The notes beneath the pieces are model-generated. The model saw only the letters and a list, made by a program, of their open reading frames with translations. It had not been told where the DNA came from and ran no database searches. 64,000 nt of DNA from Bradyrhizobium cytisi (GTDB lineage Bacteria > Pseudomonadota > Alphaproteobacteria > Rhizobiales > Xanthobacteraceae): contig NZ_VSSR01000032.1 in NCBI RefSeq assembly GCF_008123515.1, positions 62,001 through 126,000 on the forward strand, given 5' to 3'. Both the position numbers and the translations under genes were made by a program. The first letter of the stretch is position 1. Each line of letters starts with the position of its first letter. Of this stretch, positions 32,517-41,076 are shown one piece after another.

Positions 32517-32795
32517 GTGAGAGTCATTCGTGTTCTTGCCATTGCACTGACGGTCGGGATCGGCATGGGGTCGGCGGCGATGGCCGACGGTTTCAAGAAC
32601 TGCACCAAGCTCGACAAGGCATCGTGGAAGCCGGCTGGCGATGCCGAAGCCAAGGCCAAGGCGGCCGGCTACGAGGTGCGGCGTTCCAAGATCGAAGGCT
32701 CGTGCTATGAGGTCTATGGCGTCAAGGAAGGCAAGCTCTACGAGCTGTTCTACAGCCCGGAAGATCTCAGCCTGAAGCACACGATTGCCAAGTGA
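32517..32795 (+). CDS. Secreted PepSY-like domain protein
   Basis: A 92-residue periplasmic protein. It has a signal peptide (VLAIALTVGIGMGSAAMA) and then a short mature part, GFKNCTKLDKASWKPAGDAEAKAKAAGYEVRRSKI, with one cysteine near the start and another in EGSCYEVYG. This resembles small PepSY-type proteins. The GTG at 32517 follows GAGGAGG. It precedes a cytochrome b561 gene, with a tandem repeat starting at its stop codon. Such pairs occur in alphaproteobacteria, where the b-type cytochrome may be its partner. Confidence 0.83.
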   Translation: MRVIRVLAIALTVGIGMGSAAMADGFKNCTKLDKASWKPAGDAEAKAKAAGYEVRRSKIEGSCYEVYGVKEGKLYELFYSPEDLSLKHTIAK

Positions 32796-32873
32796 TCTGC
32801 GCCAAGTGATCTGATGCCAAGTGAACTGATGCCAAGTGATCCGCGTTAAGTGAACGGCGCAAGGTGAACCGAG
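32788..32873. repeat. Six-copy 14-15-bp tandem repeat between the PepSY-like and cytochrome b561 genes
   Basis: Units run 32788-32801, 32802-32816, 32817-32831, 32832-32845, 32846-32859 and 32860-32873. Unit 1 (CCAAGTGATCTGCG) contains the last lysine codon and TGA stop of the PepSY-like gene. Later units (CCAAGTGATC, CCAAGTGAAC, TTAAGTGAAC, CAAGGTGAAC) are progressively diverged, and the last ends four bases before the cytochrome start codon. Confidence 0.88.
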
Positions 32874-32877
32874 GCTT

Positions 32878-33468
32878 ATGAACGAAGCGGTACCCGAAGC
32901 GAGCGGGGCGTCCAACAGGACCCCCGCGGACAAGGCCACTTCGCGGACGGTCGAGGTCTGGGACCTTCCGCTGCGCCTCTGGCACTGGGCCCTCGCGGTC
33001 AGCGTTCTGGTCGCGTGGTTCACGCCAACCGTCTATGACGGGCTTCACCGCATCGTCGGCTATGGCGTGATCGGGCTGTTGGCCTTCCGTCTGGTCTGGG
33101 GATTCTGGGGAAGCCGCTATTCGCGCTTTCGCGTGATTGGTGTCAGGCTCCGCGCGGCGCCCTTCTATCTCTGGAATCTGCGACGCGGCATCACCGGCCG
33201 CTATATCGGGCTCAATCCTGCCGGCACCTTGATGTTGGTCGCGCTGCTGCTGTCGCTCGCAGTCTCGGCAATCACGGGCGCGATGTCGGTGACCGTCACC
33301 TTCTTCGGCGTCTGGTGGATCGAGGACACCCACGCTTATGCGTCGGACGCCGTCATGGTCCTTGTCGTGCTGCACGTCGCCGGCGCAGCGCTGATGGGAA
33401 TGCTCCAACGCGAGAATCTGATTCGCGCGATGATCACGGGACGAAAACGCATCCGTCATCATCCCTGA
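32878..33468 (+). CDS. Cytochrome b561-family membrane protein
   Basis: A 196-residue protein with four transmembrane helices and histidines in WHWALAVSVLVAW, LHRIVGYGVIGLLAFRLVWGFWG, and THAYASDAVMVLVVLHVAGAAL that can hold b-type haem. It is of the Ni/Fe-hydrogenase cytochrome b561/prokaryotic b-type family. It follows the PepSY-like gene in the same direction, separated by the tandem repeat. Its electron donor and acceptor are unknown. Confidence 0.88.
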   Translation: MNEAVPEASGASNRTPADKATSRTVEVWDLPLRLWHWALAVSVLVAWFTPTVYDGLHRIVGYGVIGLLAFRLVWGFWGSRYSRFRVIGVRLRAAPFYLWNLRRGITGRYIGLNPAGTLMLVALLLSLAVSAITGAMSVTVTFFGVWWIEDTHAYASDAVMVLVVLHVAGAALMGMLQRENLIRAMITGRKRIRHHP

Positions 33469-33702
33469 GCGGGATGTGTTGTCCTGGACGGAAGGATTGC
33501 ACCGCCGTTATCCCGCAGCGCATATAAGCCACGTAGTTTCACGGGAGCTGAACCCCTCACCCGCACCGAACTACCGCCCATTGGCGTCTTTGCCAGGCAA
33601 CGTTTACCTCACGATAGGCATGCAACCGGGCATTGTGGAAAATTAACGCGGCGAAAGCTCACTCCGATCAATGGTCGAAGCATTGACGAGGGAGCGATTT
33701 CA

Positions 33703-36204
33703 ATGTTCCGCGTTTTTACCTGCCTCACAGCCGAGCATGATTGGCGGCTTGTCATGCTCGCCGGCCTGGTTTGCTTCGCTGCAAGCATCGTGGCCGTCAG
33801 TATCTTTCATCGCGCGATTGCCTCGCGAGCCAGGAGGCGGCTGATCTGGATTGCGATCGCAGGCGCCGCCATCGGCTACGGAATCTGGGCTACGCATTTT
33901 GTTGCAATGCTCGCCTACGAGCCTGGCGTCCAGACCGGTTACGGCATCGCGCTGACAGGGCTGTCGCTCGCGGCCGCGATGATCTTGACCTCGGCCGGTT
34001 TTGGCGTTGCGGTCAGCTACTCCGGCCGATGGCGCGCGGCTGCCGGCGGCGGCATCATCGGCGCTGGTATTGCGAGCATGCACTATCTCGGCATGTGGGC
34101 CCTCGAAGTGCCGGGTCGCGTGACCTGGTCGCCCGGGCTGGTGTTCATCTCGATCGCCCTCGGCATGTTGCTGGGCTACGCTGCACTCGCGATCGCCCTG
34201 GGTCACAAGGGTAAGTGGGGGACCTTCGCCGCCGCATTGCTGCTGACGCTCGCCATCGTGTCGCATCATTTCACGGCCATGGGGGCCGTGCAGATCGTTC
34301 CGGACCCGACGCTGAACAACGATACCTTGTCGCTTTCTCCCGCCTTCCTCGCCGTGGCAATCGCGGGTGTGGCCCTGTCAGTGCTCGGGATGAGCCTTGT
34401 CGGTGTGCTGGCGGATTCGCGCCTTGCGACCAGAACGAGCAGATTCAAGGAAATCATCGGCCAGCTTTCGATCGCCCGGCAGCAACTCGAAGGTTCGCAA
34501 AGAGAGCTCCAGGAGCAGAAGCTCAGGCTCGATACGGCCATCAACAATATGGTTGAGGGCGTTTGCATGTTCGATGCGGAGAAGCGACTTGTCATCTGCA
34601 ACGAGCGTTATGCCCGGCTCTACCGGCTGCCGCCGGAATTGCTGAGAACGGGGACACCGCATACCGACATCATCCGGCATCGCATTGTGAACGGTATCCT
34701 CAAGGGCGACACAAGCGAGGGCGCGGCCGAGCAATTCGTCTCGAAACTGGCCGCGTTGCCGTTCGATGCGGTCTCGAGCAGGATCGACGAGTTCGCGGAC
34801 AGGCGATTGATCTGCGTCACGCGGCAGCCAATGGCCGGCGGCGGGTGGGTGGCGACGCATCTTGACGTCACCGAGCAACGCCGGTCCGAGGCCAAGATCA
34901 CTCATATGGCGCAACACGATGCGCTGACCGATCTGCCGAATCGCGTGCTGCTCAGAGAGCGGATGGAGCATGCCATCGCAGTTACGCGCAATGGCGGCCT
35001 CGATCTTGCGGTGCTCATGCTCGATCTCGATCGCTTCAAGGAAGTCAACGACACGCTGGGACATCCGGCGGGCGATTCCCTGTTGCGCGCCGTCGCGGCG
35101 CGTTTGCGCGATTGCACCACGGAAACCGCGTTGATCGCCCGCCTCGGCGGCGACGAGTTCGCGGTGATCGACTACGTGACCAACCCGGCCGTGGAGGCGG
35201 CCTCGCTTGCCGAAAGGATCATAAAGGTGCTTCGCGAACCCTTCGATCTCGGCGATCATCGGGTCACGGTGGGCACCAGCATTGGCATCGCCATCGCGCC
35301 GCGCGATGGCGATGATTCCGACGTGCTCATGAAGAGCGCGGATCTCGCCCTCTACTCGGCCAAGAGTGGCGGACGTGGCGCGTTCCGTTTCTTCGAGCCG
35401 GAACTCGACGAGCTCATGCATGCGCGACGCAACCTGGAGCGCGACATGCGGGATGCGATTGCCGGCGGTGAATTCGAGCTCCACTACCAGCCATTTGTCG
35501 TTGCCACGACCGGCGAGATCCGCGGCTTCGAGTCCCTGCTACGCTGGCATCACCCGAAGCGAGGTCTGGTCATGCCCAGCGAATTCATCCCGCTTGCGGA
35601 AGAGACCGGCTTGATCGTGCCGCTGGGAGAATGGGTCTTGAGGACCGCCTGTGCGGAAGCCGCCAAATGGCCTGCCGATCTCAGAATTGCGATCAACCTG
35701 TCTCCCGCTCAATTCAGGAGCAAGGAGCTTGTCGCGGTCGTTATCGGCGCGCTGGCCGGTTCGGGCGTTGCGCCGCACAGGCTTGAGCTCGAGGTCACCG
35801 AGACGGTGATCATGCATGATAGCGAAGCCGTCTTCGCAGCACTCGGTCAACTGCGCGAGCTCGGTGTACGAGTAGCGCTCGACGATTTCGGCACCGGCTA
35901 TTCATCGCTGAGCTTTCTGCAGAGATTCCCATTCGACAAGATCAAGATCGACCGCAGCTTCGTCAACGAACTATCCAGCGCGAGCGAAGAGGCGCAGCAC
36001 CTCGCGCGAGCGGTGGTTCGTTTCGCAGTCAGCCTCGGCAAGACGACGACCGCCGAAGGCGTCGAAACGAAGGAGCAGCTGGACATTCTCCGCGAAGAGG
36101 GGAGCGTCGAAACCCAGGGCTACTATTTCAGCCGGCCGATGCCTGCATCCAGCGTCGCGAAAATGCTGCGGCGAGGTGCCAGGGCGGCCATCCGTGCTGC
36201 GTGA
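33703..36204 (+). CDS. MHYT-PAS-GGDEF-EAL cyclic di-GMP protein
   Basis: An 833-residue c-di-GMP protein. Seven N-terminal transmembrane helices form an MHYT domain with motifs WATHFVAML, ASMHYLGMWAL and VSHHFTAMGAV, thought to sense a diatomic gas or redox. A PAS domain follows (around LDTAINNMVEGVCMFD), then GGDEF with GGDEF in ARLGGDEFAVI and no RxxD I-site, then EAL with ESLLRW, INLSPAQF, LEVTET, DDFGTGYSS, DKIKIDRSF, AEGVET and a final Gln (ETQGYYF). The EAL catalytic set looks complete, so phosphodiesterase activity is likely. It is a lone gene between b561 and the LON-domain gene. Confidence 0.93.
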   Translation: MFRVFTCLTAEHDWRLVMLAGLVCFAASIVAVSIFHRAIASRARRRLIWIAIAGAAIGYGIWATHFVAMLAYEPGVQTGYGIALTGLSLAAAMILTSAGFGVAVSYSGRWRAAAGGGIIGAGIASMHYLGMWALEVPGRVTWSPGLVFISIALGMLLGYAALAIALGHKGKWGTFAAALLLTLAIVSHHFTAMGAVQIVPDPTLNNDTLSLSPAFLAVAIAGVALSVLGMSLVGVLADSRLATRTSRFKEIIGQLSIARQQLEGSQRELQEQKLRLDTAINNMVEGVCMFDAEKRLVICNERYARLYRLPPELLRTGTPHTDIIRHRIVNGILKGDTSEGAAEQFVSKLAALPFDAVSSRIDEFADRRLICVTRQPMAGGGWVATHLDVTEQRRSEAKITHMAQHDALTDLPNRVLLRERMEHAIAVTRNGGLDLAVLMLDLDRFKEVNDTLGHPAGDSLLRAVAARLRDCTTETALIARLGGDEFAVIDYVTNPAVEAASLAERIIKVLREPFDLGDHRVTVGTSIGIAIAPRDGDDSDVLMKSADLALYSAKSGGRGAFRFFEPELDELMHARRNLERDMRDAIAGGEFELHYQPFVVATTGEIRGFESLLRWHHPKRGLVMPSEFIPLAEETGLIVPLGEWVLRTACAEAAKWPADLRIAINLSPAQFRSKELVAVVIGALAGSGVAPHRLELEVTETVIMHDSEAVFAALGQLRELGVRVALDDFGTGYSSLSFLQRFPFDKIKIDRSFVNELSSASEEAQHLARAVVRFAVSLGKTTTAEGVETKEQLDILREEGSVETQGYYFSRPMPASSVAKMLRRGARAAIRAA

Positions 36205-36216
36205 GTATTCAGGCGG

Positions 36217-36894
36217 TCACTGCAGCGGCGGATCGCCCGAGGTACGTTTCTTGGCGAGGTCCATCTCGGTGACCGCGATCAGGATCTCGGCGCGGGTCTT
36301 CAGGTCGGGCGCCTCCAGCATCGCCTGCTTCTCGGCGGGGCCATAGGGCGACATCATCGCCAGCGCGTTGACGAGGGCCTCGTTGGGCGCGCTCTCGACG
36401 CCTTCCCAGTCGACCTTGAGATTGTTGGCCTTCAAGAAATCCGCCAGCGCCACCAGTAGCGCCTCGCGGTTGACCTCGTCCTCGCCCATCCGCGCGGTGA
36501 AATCGTCGGTGAAGGCGAAGAAATCGACCTTGCACTGGCGGTAGGCGGTCAGCACCTCGAGCTCCTCGAGCACCCTGAAGCGCGCGACGCCGGTGAGCTC
36601 GAGGATGTAGCGGCCGTCGCCGGACTCGGCGAGCTGGGTGATGCGGCCGACGCAGCCGACCCGGAACAGCGCCGGTCTGTCGGAATTCTTTGGCGAATGC
36701 GCCGCATCAGGCTGGATCATGCCGATCAGGCGATGGCCATCGCGAAAACTGTCGTCGACCATCTCGAGATAGCGCGGCTCGAAAATGTTGAGCGGCATCT
36801 GGCCGCGCGGCAACAGCAACGCGCCCGGCAGCGGAAACACCGGAATGATTTCCGGAAGGTCGGCGGGCCCGCGATATTCGATGTTGATCGGCAT
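36217..36894 (-). CDS. LON N-terminal (substrate-binding) domain protein
   Basis: A 225-residue single-domain protein: IIPVFPLPGALLLPRGQMPLNIFEPRYLEMV and RVGCVGRITQLAESGDGRYILELTGVARFRV belong to the LON N-terminal PUA-like domain. There is no AAA+ or protease domain. Stand-alone LON-domain proteins are common in alphaproteobacteria; their function is not established. It starts 33 bp after the CnoX-like gene on the same strand. Confidence 0.88.
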   Translation of the reverse strand: MPINIEYRGPADLPEIIPVFPLPGALLLPRGQMPLNIFEPRYLEMVDDSFRDGHRLIGMIQPDAAHSPKNSDRPALFRVGCVGRITQLAESGDGRYILELTGVARFRVLEELEVLTAYRQCKVDFFAFTDDFTARMGEDEVNREALLVALADFLKANNLKVDWEGVESAPNEALVNALAMMSPYGPAEKQAMLEAPDLKTRAEILIAVTEMDLAKKRTSGDPPLQ

Positions 36895-36927
36895 CTGGTC
36901 CCCGCTGACGTCGCCGGCACGTTTTCC

Positions 36928-37851
36928 TTATGAAAACAGGATCGTCGACAAGCGCTTGCGTCCCTCGACGGTTGCCTCATCCGTGCCGCCCCAGGCCTCG
37001 AAGAACTGCACCAGCTGCTTGCGGGCGCCGTCGTCGTTCCATTTGCGGTCGCGCTTGACGATCGCGAGCAGCTGCTCGGTGGCGGCGACCCGGTTGCCCT
37101 GCGCGTTCAGCGCGGTGGCGAGGTCGAAGCGTGCCTGATGATCGAGCGGATTTGCGGCGACTTTCTGTTCCAGCTCGGTGATGGGGCCGAGCTGTTCCGC
37201 CTGTTCGGCGAGATCGATCGCGGCCTGCACGGCCTTCACGGCCGGATCGTTGCGCTTGGATTCCGGTACCATGGCCAGCGTCTGCTTGGCCTGCTCCATC
37301 GCACCGGAGGTGACGTAGCATTTTGCCAGGCCGGCGAGTGCTGCGATGTTGGTCGAATCATACCGGAGCACTTCGGCGTAGATCTGCGCGGCGGCTGCGG
37401 CGTCGCCCTCGGCGAGAACGGCCTCGGCCTCCTGCAGAATCTCGGCGACGTTGGGCTCGCCGGGCGCAGCGACGCCCTTGGTCAGCTTTTCGATGAAGGC
37501 ATTGACCTGGCTCTCCGGCACCGCGCCCATGAAGCCGTCGGCGGGCTGGCCGTTGACGAAGGCGATCACGGCCGGGATCGACTGGATGCCCATCTGGCCC
37601 GGAATCGCCGGATGCTGGTCGATGTTCATCTTGACCAGCTTGACCTTGCCCTTGGCGGCCTTGACCGCCTTCTCCAGCACGGGCGTGAGCTGCCTGCAGG
37701 GACCACACCACTCCGCCCAGAAGTCGATCAGCACCGGCTGGCGCTTCGATTCCTCGATGACGTCCTTCACGAAGGTCTGGGTGGTGGTGTCCTTGATCAG
37801 ATCGGCCGCAGCCGGGACTGCGGCTCCGTTACCCTGGTCGATGATCGTCAC
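36928..37851 (-). CDS. CnoX/YbbN-type thioredoxin with TPR domain
   Basis: A 307-residue protein with an N-terminal thioredoxin domain (LIDFWAEWCGPCRQL, active-site CGPC at residues 49-52) and a C-terminal TPR-like helical domain. The E. coli homologue has SxxC; here the full CxxC pair remains, so redox activity is possible. The start is a GTG at 37851. It lies upstream of the LON-domain gene in the same direction. The 273-bp gap to the tRNA gene holds nothing I recognise. Confidence 0.9.
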   Translation of the reverse strand: MTIIDQGNGAAVPAAADLIKDTTTQTFVKDVIEESKRQPVLIDFWAEWCGPCRQLTPVLEKAVKAAKGKVKLVKMNIDQHPAIPGQMGIQSIPAVIAFVNGQPADGFMGAVPESQVNAFIEKLTKGVAAPGEPNVAEILQEAEAVLAEGDAAAAAQIYAEVLRYDSTNIAALAGLAKCYVTSGAMEQAKQTLAMVPESKRNDPAVKAVQAAIDLAEQAEQLGPITELEQKVAANPLDHQARFDLATALNAQGNRVAATEQLLAIVKRDRKWNDDGARKQLVQFFEAWGGTDEATVEGRKRLSTILFS

Positions 37852-38124
37852 GGGATCCCCTCGTCTGATGTCTGGAATGGCGGGTCTTTAGCACGTCGCC
37901 ATCGCATATGCTTCGGTGTCGGCCCTAAAATTGGGCCGGGTCGGCCGAATTTCAATCCACCGGCGTCGATTCGGCGGTTCCGGGAGGTTTGGGGCGATTC
38001 GGCCGGGTTCGGGCTCATATTGGGGCTCCGAAAGCCAATCTATGCCGCCGGTAGCTGTTGCATTCGCCCTCCGCTTTTGGCATACGACAGCCGTTGCCGG
38101 CGCGTCACGCGACCGACACAGGAT

Positions 38125-38199
<75 letters not shown>

Positions 38200-38264
38200 G
38201 TTTTCCCAGAGCATCCAAAATCCCGTAAGCGCAATTCGCTTCGGCCTGTCTCGAGCGCTGCTGA

Positions 38265-38846
38265 TCAGGGAATCAATCCCGAGACGCGGTAGGCCTCGAT
38301 GGAGCGATCGTAGACCGAGATATCGTTGCGACCGCGCGCAATCAGCTGTGCGCCTGCGACCGCGGCATAAATCGCCATCGAGCGCTCGTTCCTCTCCTCT
38401 TCGCTGGGAGATGGCTTGGTGGTTGCCAGCACACGCGCGATCCATGCGATATTCATGCGCGGAAAACGATCGATCTCGTGCCTCACTTCTTCAGGGAGAT
38501 CATCGAGCTCGGCGCTCATGACGCCGCTCAGGCACATGCGATTGCCGTTGGCCAGCGCGGCACGAAAGATCCCGACGTAGCGGTCGAAACAGGTACGCGG
38601 ATCGGGTGCCGTGGCGAGAATCTCCTCCAGATAGGCGGCACCCTCCTCGGTGTAGCGCCGCGCCAGGGCCACGCCGAGATCGCCCTTGGTGGGAAAGTGG
38701 TAGTGCACGCTGGCGCTCTTAATCCCGACCTCCTTGGCCAGCTCGCGGAAGCTCAGCGCCGTGTATCCGCGCGCTTGCACAGTGGCCCGCGCCGCCGCCA
38801 GGACGGCTTCCCGCATGTCAGTTTTGGTTTTTGCCATCGGTTTCAT
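38265..38846 (-). CDS. TetR-family repressor (divergent from GST)
   Basis: A 193-residue TetR regulator with a helix-turn-helix near the N terminus (RGYTALSFRELAKEVGIKSASVHYHF) and a ligand domain with MCLSGVMSAELDDLP. The ATG at 38846 is preferred; one at 38837 would drop three residues. It is divergent from a GST gene, with a palindromic operator on each side of the intergenic promoter, so it likely controls the GST and epimerase genes and itself. The ligand is unknown. Confidence 0.9.
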   Translation of the reverse strand: MKPMAKTKTDMREAVLAAARATVQARGYTALSFRELAKEVGIKSASVHYHFPTKGDLGVALARRYTEEGAAYLEEILATAPDPRTCFDRYVGIFRAALANGNRMCLSGVMSAELDDLPEEVRHEIDRFPRMNIAWIARVLATTKPSPSEEERNERSMAIYAAVAGAQLIARGRNDISVYDRSIEAYRVSGLIP

Positions 38847-38849
38847 TAC

Positions 38850-38930
38850 CTATCGATCGATAGATAGCTGTTGACCGCCCCGATGAAAAGGGCCTATTCG
38901 TTTTCAGTAGCCTATCTATCGATAGACAGA
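38850..38930. promoter_or_regulatory. Paired TetR-type operators in the TetR/GST divergent region
   Basis: CTATCGATCGATAG (38850-38863, continuing as ATAG) and TCTATCGATAGA (38915-38926) are perfect palindromes. In opposite orientations both contain CTATCTATCGAT. Between them TTGACC (38871-38876) and CTATTC (38894-38899), 17 bp apart, form a plausible promoter toward the GST gene. The layout matches that at 30235-30291. Confidence 0.75.
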
Positions 38931-38943
38931 TAAAAGGTGACAA

Positions 38944-39630
38944 ATGAGAATCTATGATCGTCCAGGCTTTCCCAACCCCACCCGCATCCGCATCGTGCTT
39001 GCGGAAAAGCAGCTCGACTCTCAGGTCGAGTTTATCCCGGTCGACCTTATCGGGGCCGAACACAAGAGCCCTGCGTTCCTGCAAAAGAACCCCTCGGGCG
39101 TCTTGCCCGTTCTTGAGCTGGACGACGGCACCTTCATCTCGGAATCCACGGCGATCACCGAATATCTCGATCACATGGACGGCCACCCGACGCTGACGGG
39201 CACGACGCCGAAACAGAGAGGGCTGATCCATATGATGCAGCGGCGCGCGGAGGCCGAACTGATCGATCCGGTCGGCGAGTACTTCCATCATGCGACACCG
39301 GGTCTCGGCCCGAAGCTTCAGGCCTTCAAGAGCCTCGACTGGACCGGCCGCGCCGAGTGGGGACGACGGCAAGGCGAACGTGCTCGCGCGGGAATGACCT
39401 ATTTCAACGCTGTGCTGGGGCAGCAGCCCTACATCGCCGGCGAGGTGTTCTCGATGGCGGACATCACCATCTTTGCCGGTCTGCTGTTCGCCGATGCCGC
39501 GGGCCTCACCATTCCCGAAAACTCTCACGCCCTCCTCGCCTGGCGCGCACGAGTTGCCGAATTGCCCAGCGTGAAGCATCGCAGCGGTCAGGCGTTTCTC
39601 GCCGACGATGCGCGTCGCCTCGGCCTGTGA
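38944..39630 (+). CDS. Glutathione S-transferase family protein
   Basis: A 228-residue GST: N-terminal thioredoxin-like half (RIYDRPGFPNPTRIRIVLAEKQL, NPSGVLPVLELDDGTFISESTAI) with the glutathione-binding ESTAI segment, then an all-helical C-terminal half with MADITIFAGLLFAD. The first residues carry an N-capping pattern PNPTRIRI typical of the class that detoxifies electrophiles, but the substrate is not predictable. It is divergently expressed from TetR and precedes an epimerase by 116 bp. Confidence 0.9.
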   Translation: MRIYDRPGFPNPTRIRIVLAEKQLDSQVEFIPVDLIGAEHKSPAFLQKNPSGVLPVLELDDGTFISESTAITEYLDHMDGHPTLTGTTPKQRGLIHMMQRRAEAELIDPVGEYFHHATPGLGPKLQAFKSLDWTGRAEWGRRQGERARAGMTYFNAVLGQQPYIAGEVFSMADITIFAGLLFADAAGLTIPENSHALLAWRARVAELPSVKHRSGQAFLADDARRLGL

Positions 39631-39746
39631 TTGACCGGCGGCAGTTTCGGGCACAAACGATTGCCGGTTGGCAGGCTGGTGCGTGAGGCGGGCTGGACCA
39701 ATTCAGCCCGCCCTGCGTGCCGCCGGAACGCCGTTCGGGAGGTGCA

Positions 39747-40733
39747 ATGACAATTCTGGTCACCGGCAGCGCAGGCCATCTCGGCGAGGCCATTCTCCGG
39801 ACGCTCCGGCGTCGCGGGTCATCTGCGCGCGGGGTCGACCTGAAGGCATCGCCCCTCACCGACGTGGTGGGCTCGATCGTCGATCCCGGCTTCGTCCGGG
39901 CGCAGATGGACGGCGTCACCGCCGTCATCCACAGCGCGACGCTGCACAAGCCGCATGTGGCGACCCACAGCAAGCAGGACTTTGTCGACACCAACGTCAC
40001 CGGCACGCTCAATTTGCTCGAGTCGGCCACGGCGGCTGGCGTGAAGAGCTTTGTCTTCACCAGCACCACCAGTGCATTCGGTTCGCAACTCCGGCCGGAG
40101 GCGGGCCAGGCCGCGGTGTGGGTCACCGAGGACCTGCCGGCGATCCCGAAGAACATCTACGGCACCACAAAGCTGATGGCGGAAAATATGTGCGAGCTGT
40201 TCTTTCGCGAGCGCCGGCTTCCGGTCGTGGTGTTGCGGACCTCGCGGTTCTTTCCGGAGGACGACGACGATCCCGCAATGCGGTCGGCCTACCCGCTGGA
40301 CAATGCGCAAGCCAACGAGCTGCTCTATAGACGGCTGGATATAGCGGACGCGGTGAGCGCCCATCTGCTCGCCGCGGTGCGCGCGCCGGAGATCGGGTTC
40401 GCCCGCTATATCGTCTCGGCTACAACCCCGTTTGGACAACACCATCTCGCGGCGCTCGCCCGTGATGCGGCCGGTGTCGTGCGCGAGCTCTACCCGGATT
40501 GCGACGAGCTCTATGCGACGCGCGGCTGGCGGCTATTTCCCGGGATCGACCGCGTCTATGTCAACGATCGCGCGCGGCGCGAGCTGGGCTGGCATCCGGA
40601 ATTCGATTTCGCCCATGTGCTGCGCAGCCTGCGCGATGGCTCCGATTTCCGCAGCTCCCTGGCGCGCGAGGTGGGAGCGAAGGGCTATCACGACACGCCA
40701 TTCGACGATGGACCGTATCCCGTCGCCAAATAG
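39747..40733 (+). CDS. NAD-dependent epimerase/dehydratase family protein (extended SDR)
   Basis: A 328-residue extended short-chain dehydrogenase: TILVTGSAGHLGEAILRTL (NAD-binding TGxxGxxG), VFTSTTSAFGSQ and the active-site YGTTK (Tyr-x-x-x-Lys). The C terminus (YVNDRARRELGWHPEFDFAHVL) is typical of nucleotide-sugar epimerases. The substrate is not determined. The ATG at 39747 follows GGGAGG. It is downstream of the GST in the same direction, possibly under the same TetR. Confidence 0.87.
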   Translation: MTILVTGSAGHLGEAILRTLRRRGSSARGVDLKASPLTDVVGSIVDPGFVRAQMDGVTAVIHSATLHKPHVATHSKQDFVDTNVTGTLNLLESATAAGVKSFVFTSTTSAFGSQLRPEAGQAAVWVTEDLPAIPKNIYGTTKLMAENMCELFFRERRLPVVVLRTSRFFPEDDDDPAMRSAYPLDNAQANELLYRRLDIADAVSAHLLAAVRAPEIGFARYIVSATTPFGQHHLAALARDAAGVVRELYPDCDELYATRGWRLFPGIDRVYVNDRARRELGWHPEFDFAHVLRSLRDGSDFRSSLAREVGAKGYHDTPFDDGPYPVAK

Positions 40734-41076
40734 TCGCCGCTTTCGTCAATTCGCACGATGTTTCAGACGTGTGGCCGGTGTCACCGCGCATCGTCTGGCT
40801 TCCGCCGTTCTACAGTGCATGGGGTTGTTTTCGCGTTTTTGGATTGGTCGACCATTCTGCTGCTCTCAAAAGAGGCATGCGCCATCTCGATTTCGCGTTG
40901 CAGCGAGCTTGTCGCCGTCGCGGAGGGCAGCTGCAACGCATGCGACGCGCTTCTCTCCGGTCGCAGATGTGCTAACCTTTTTGGGTCTGCCTCTCTGACA
41001 GACTCCGAACTTCGCCTCTCGACTATCAGAACAAAATAACGTGCAGCCCTGACGGCTGCCTTAGGGGAGTGACGCG
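40734..41076. other. Intergenic region without a recognised gene
   Basis: About 340 bp between the epimerase and the dehydrogenase gene. The open frames are short and match nothing I recognise. It must hold the promoter of the dehydrogenase gene, and GGGGAG lies just before the ATG at 41077. No palindromic repeat of the families described here is present. Confidence 0.6.

Noticed and set aside
32767..33462. Open frame on the minus strand with a repeated ITWHQ-type tail
   Set aside because: It is antisense to the cytochrome b561 gene; the repeat in the protein is only the translated tandem DNA repeat.
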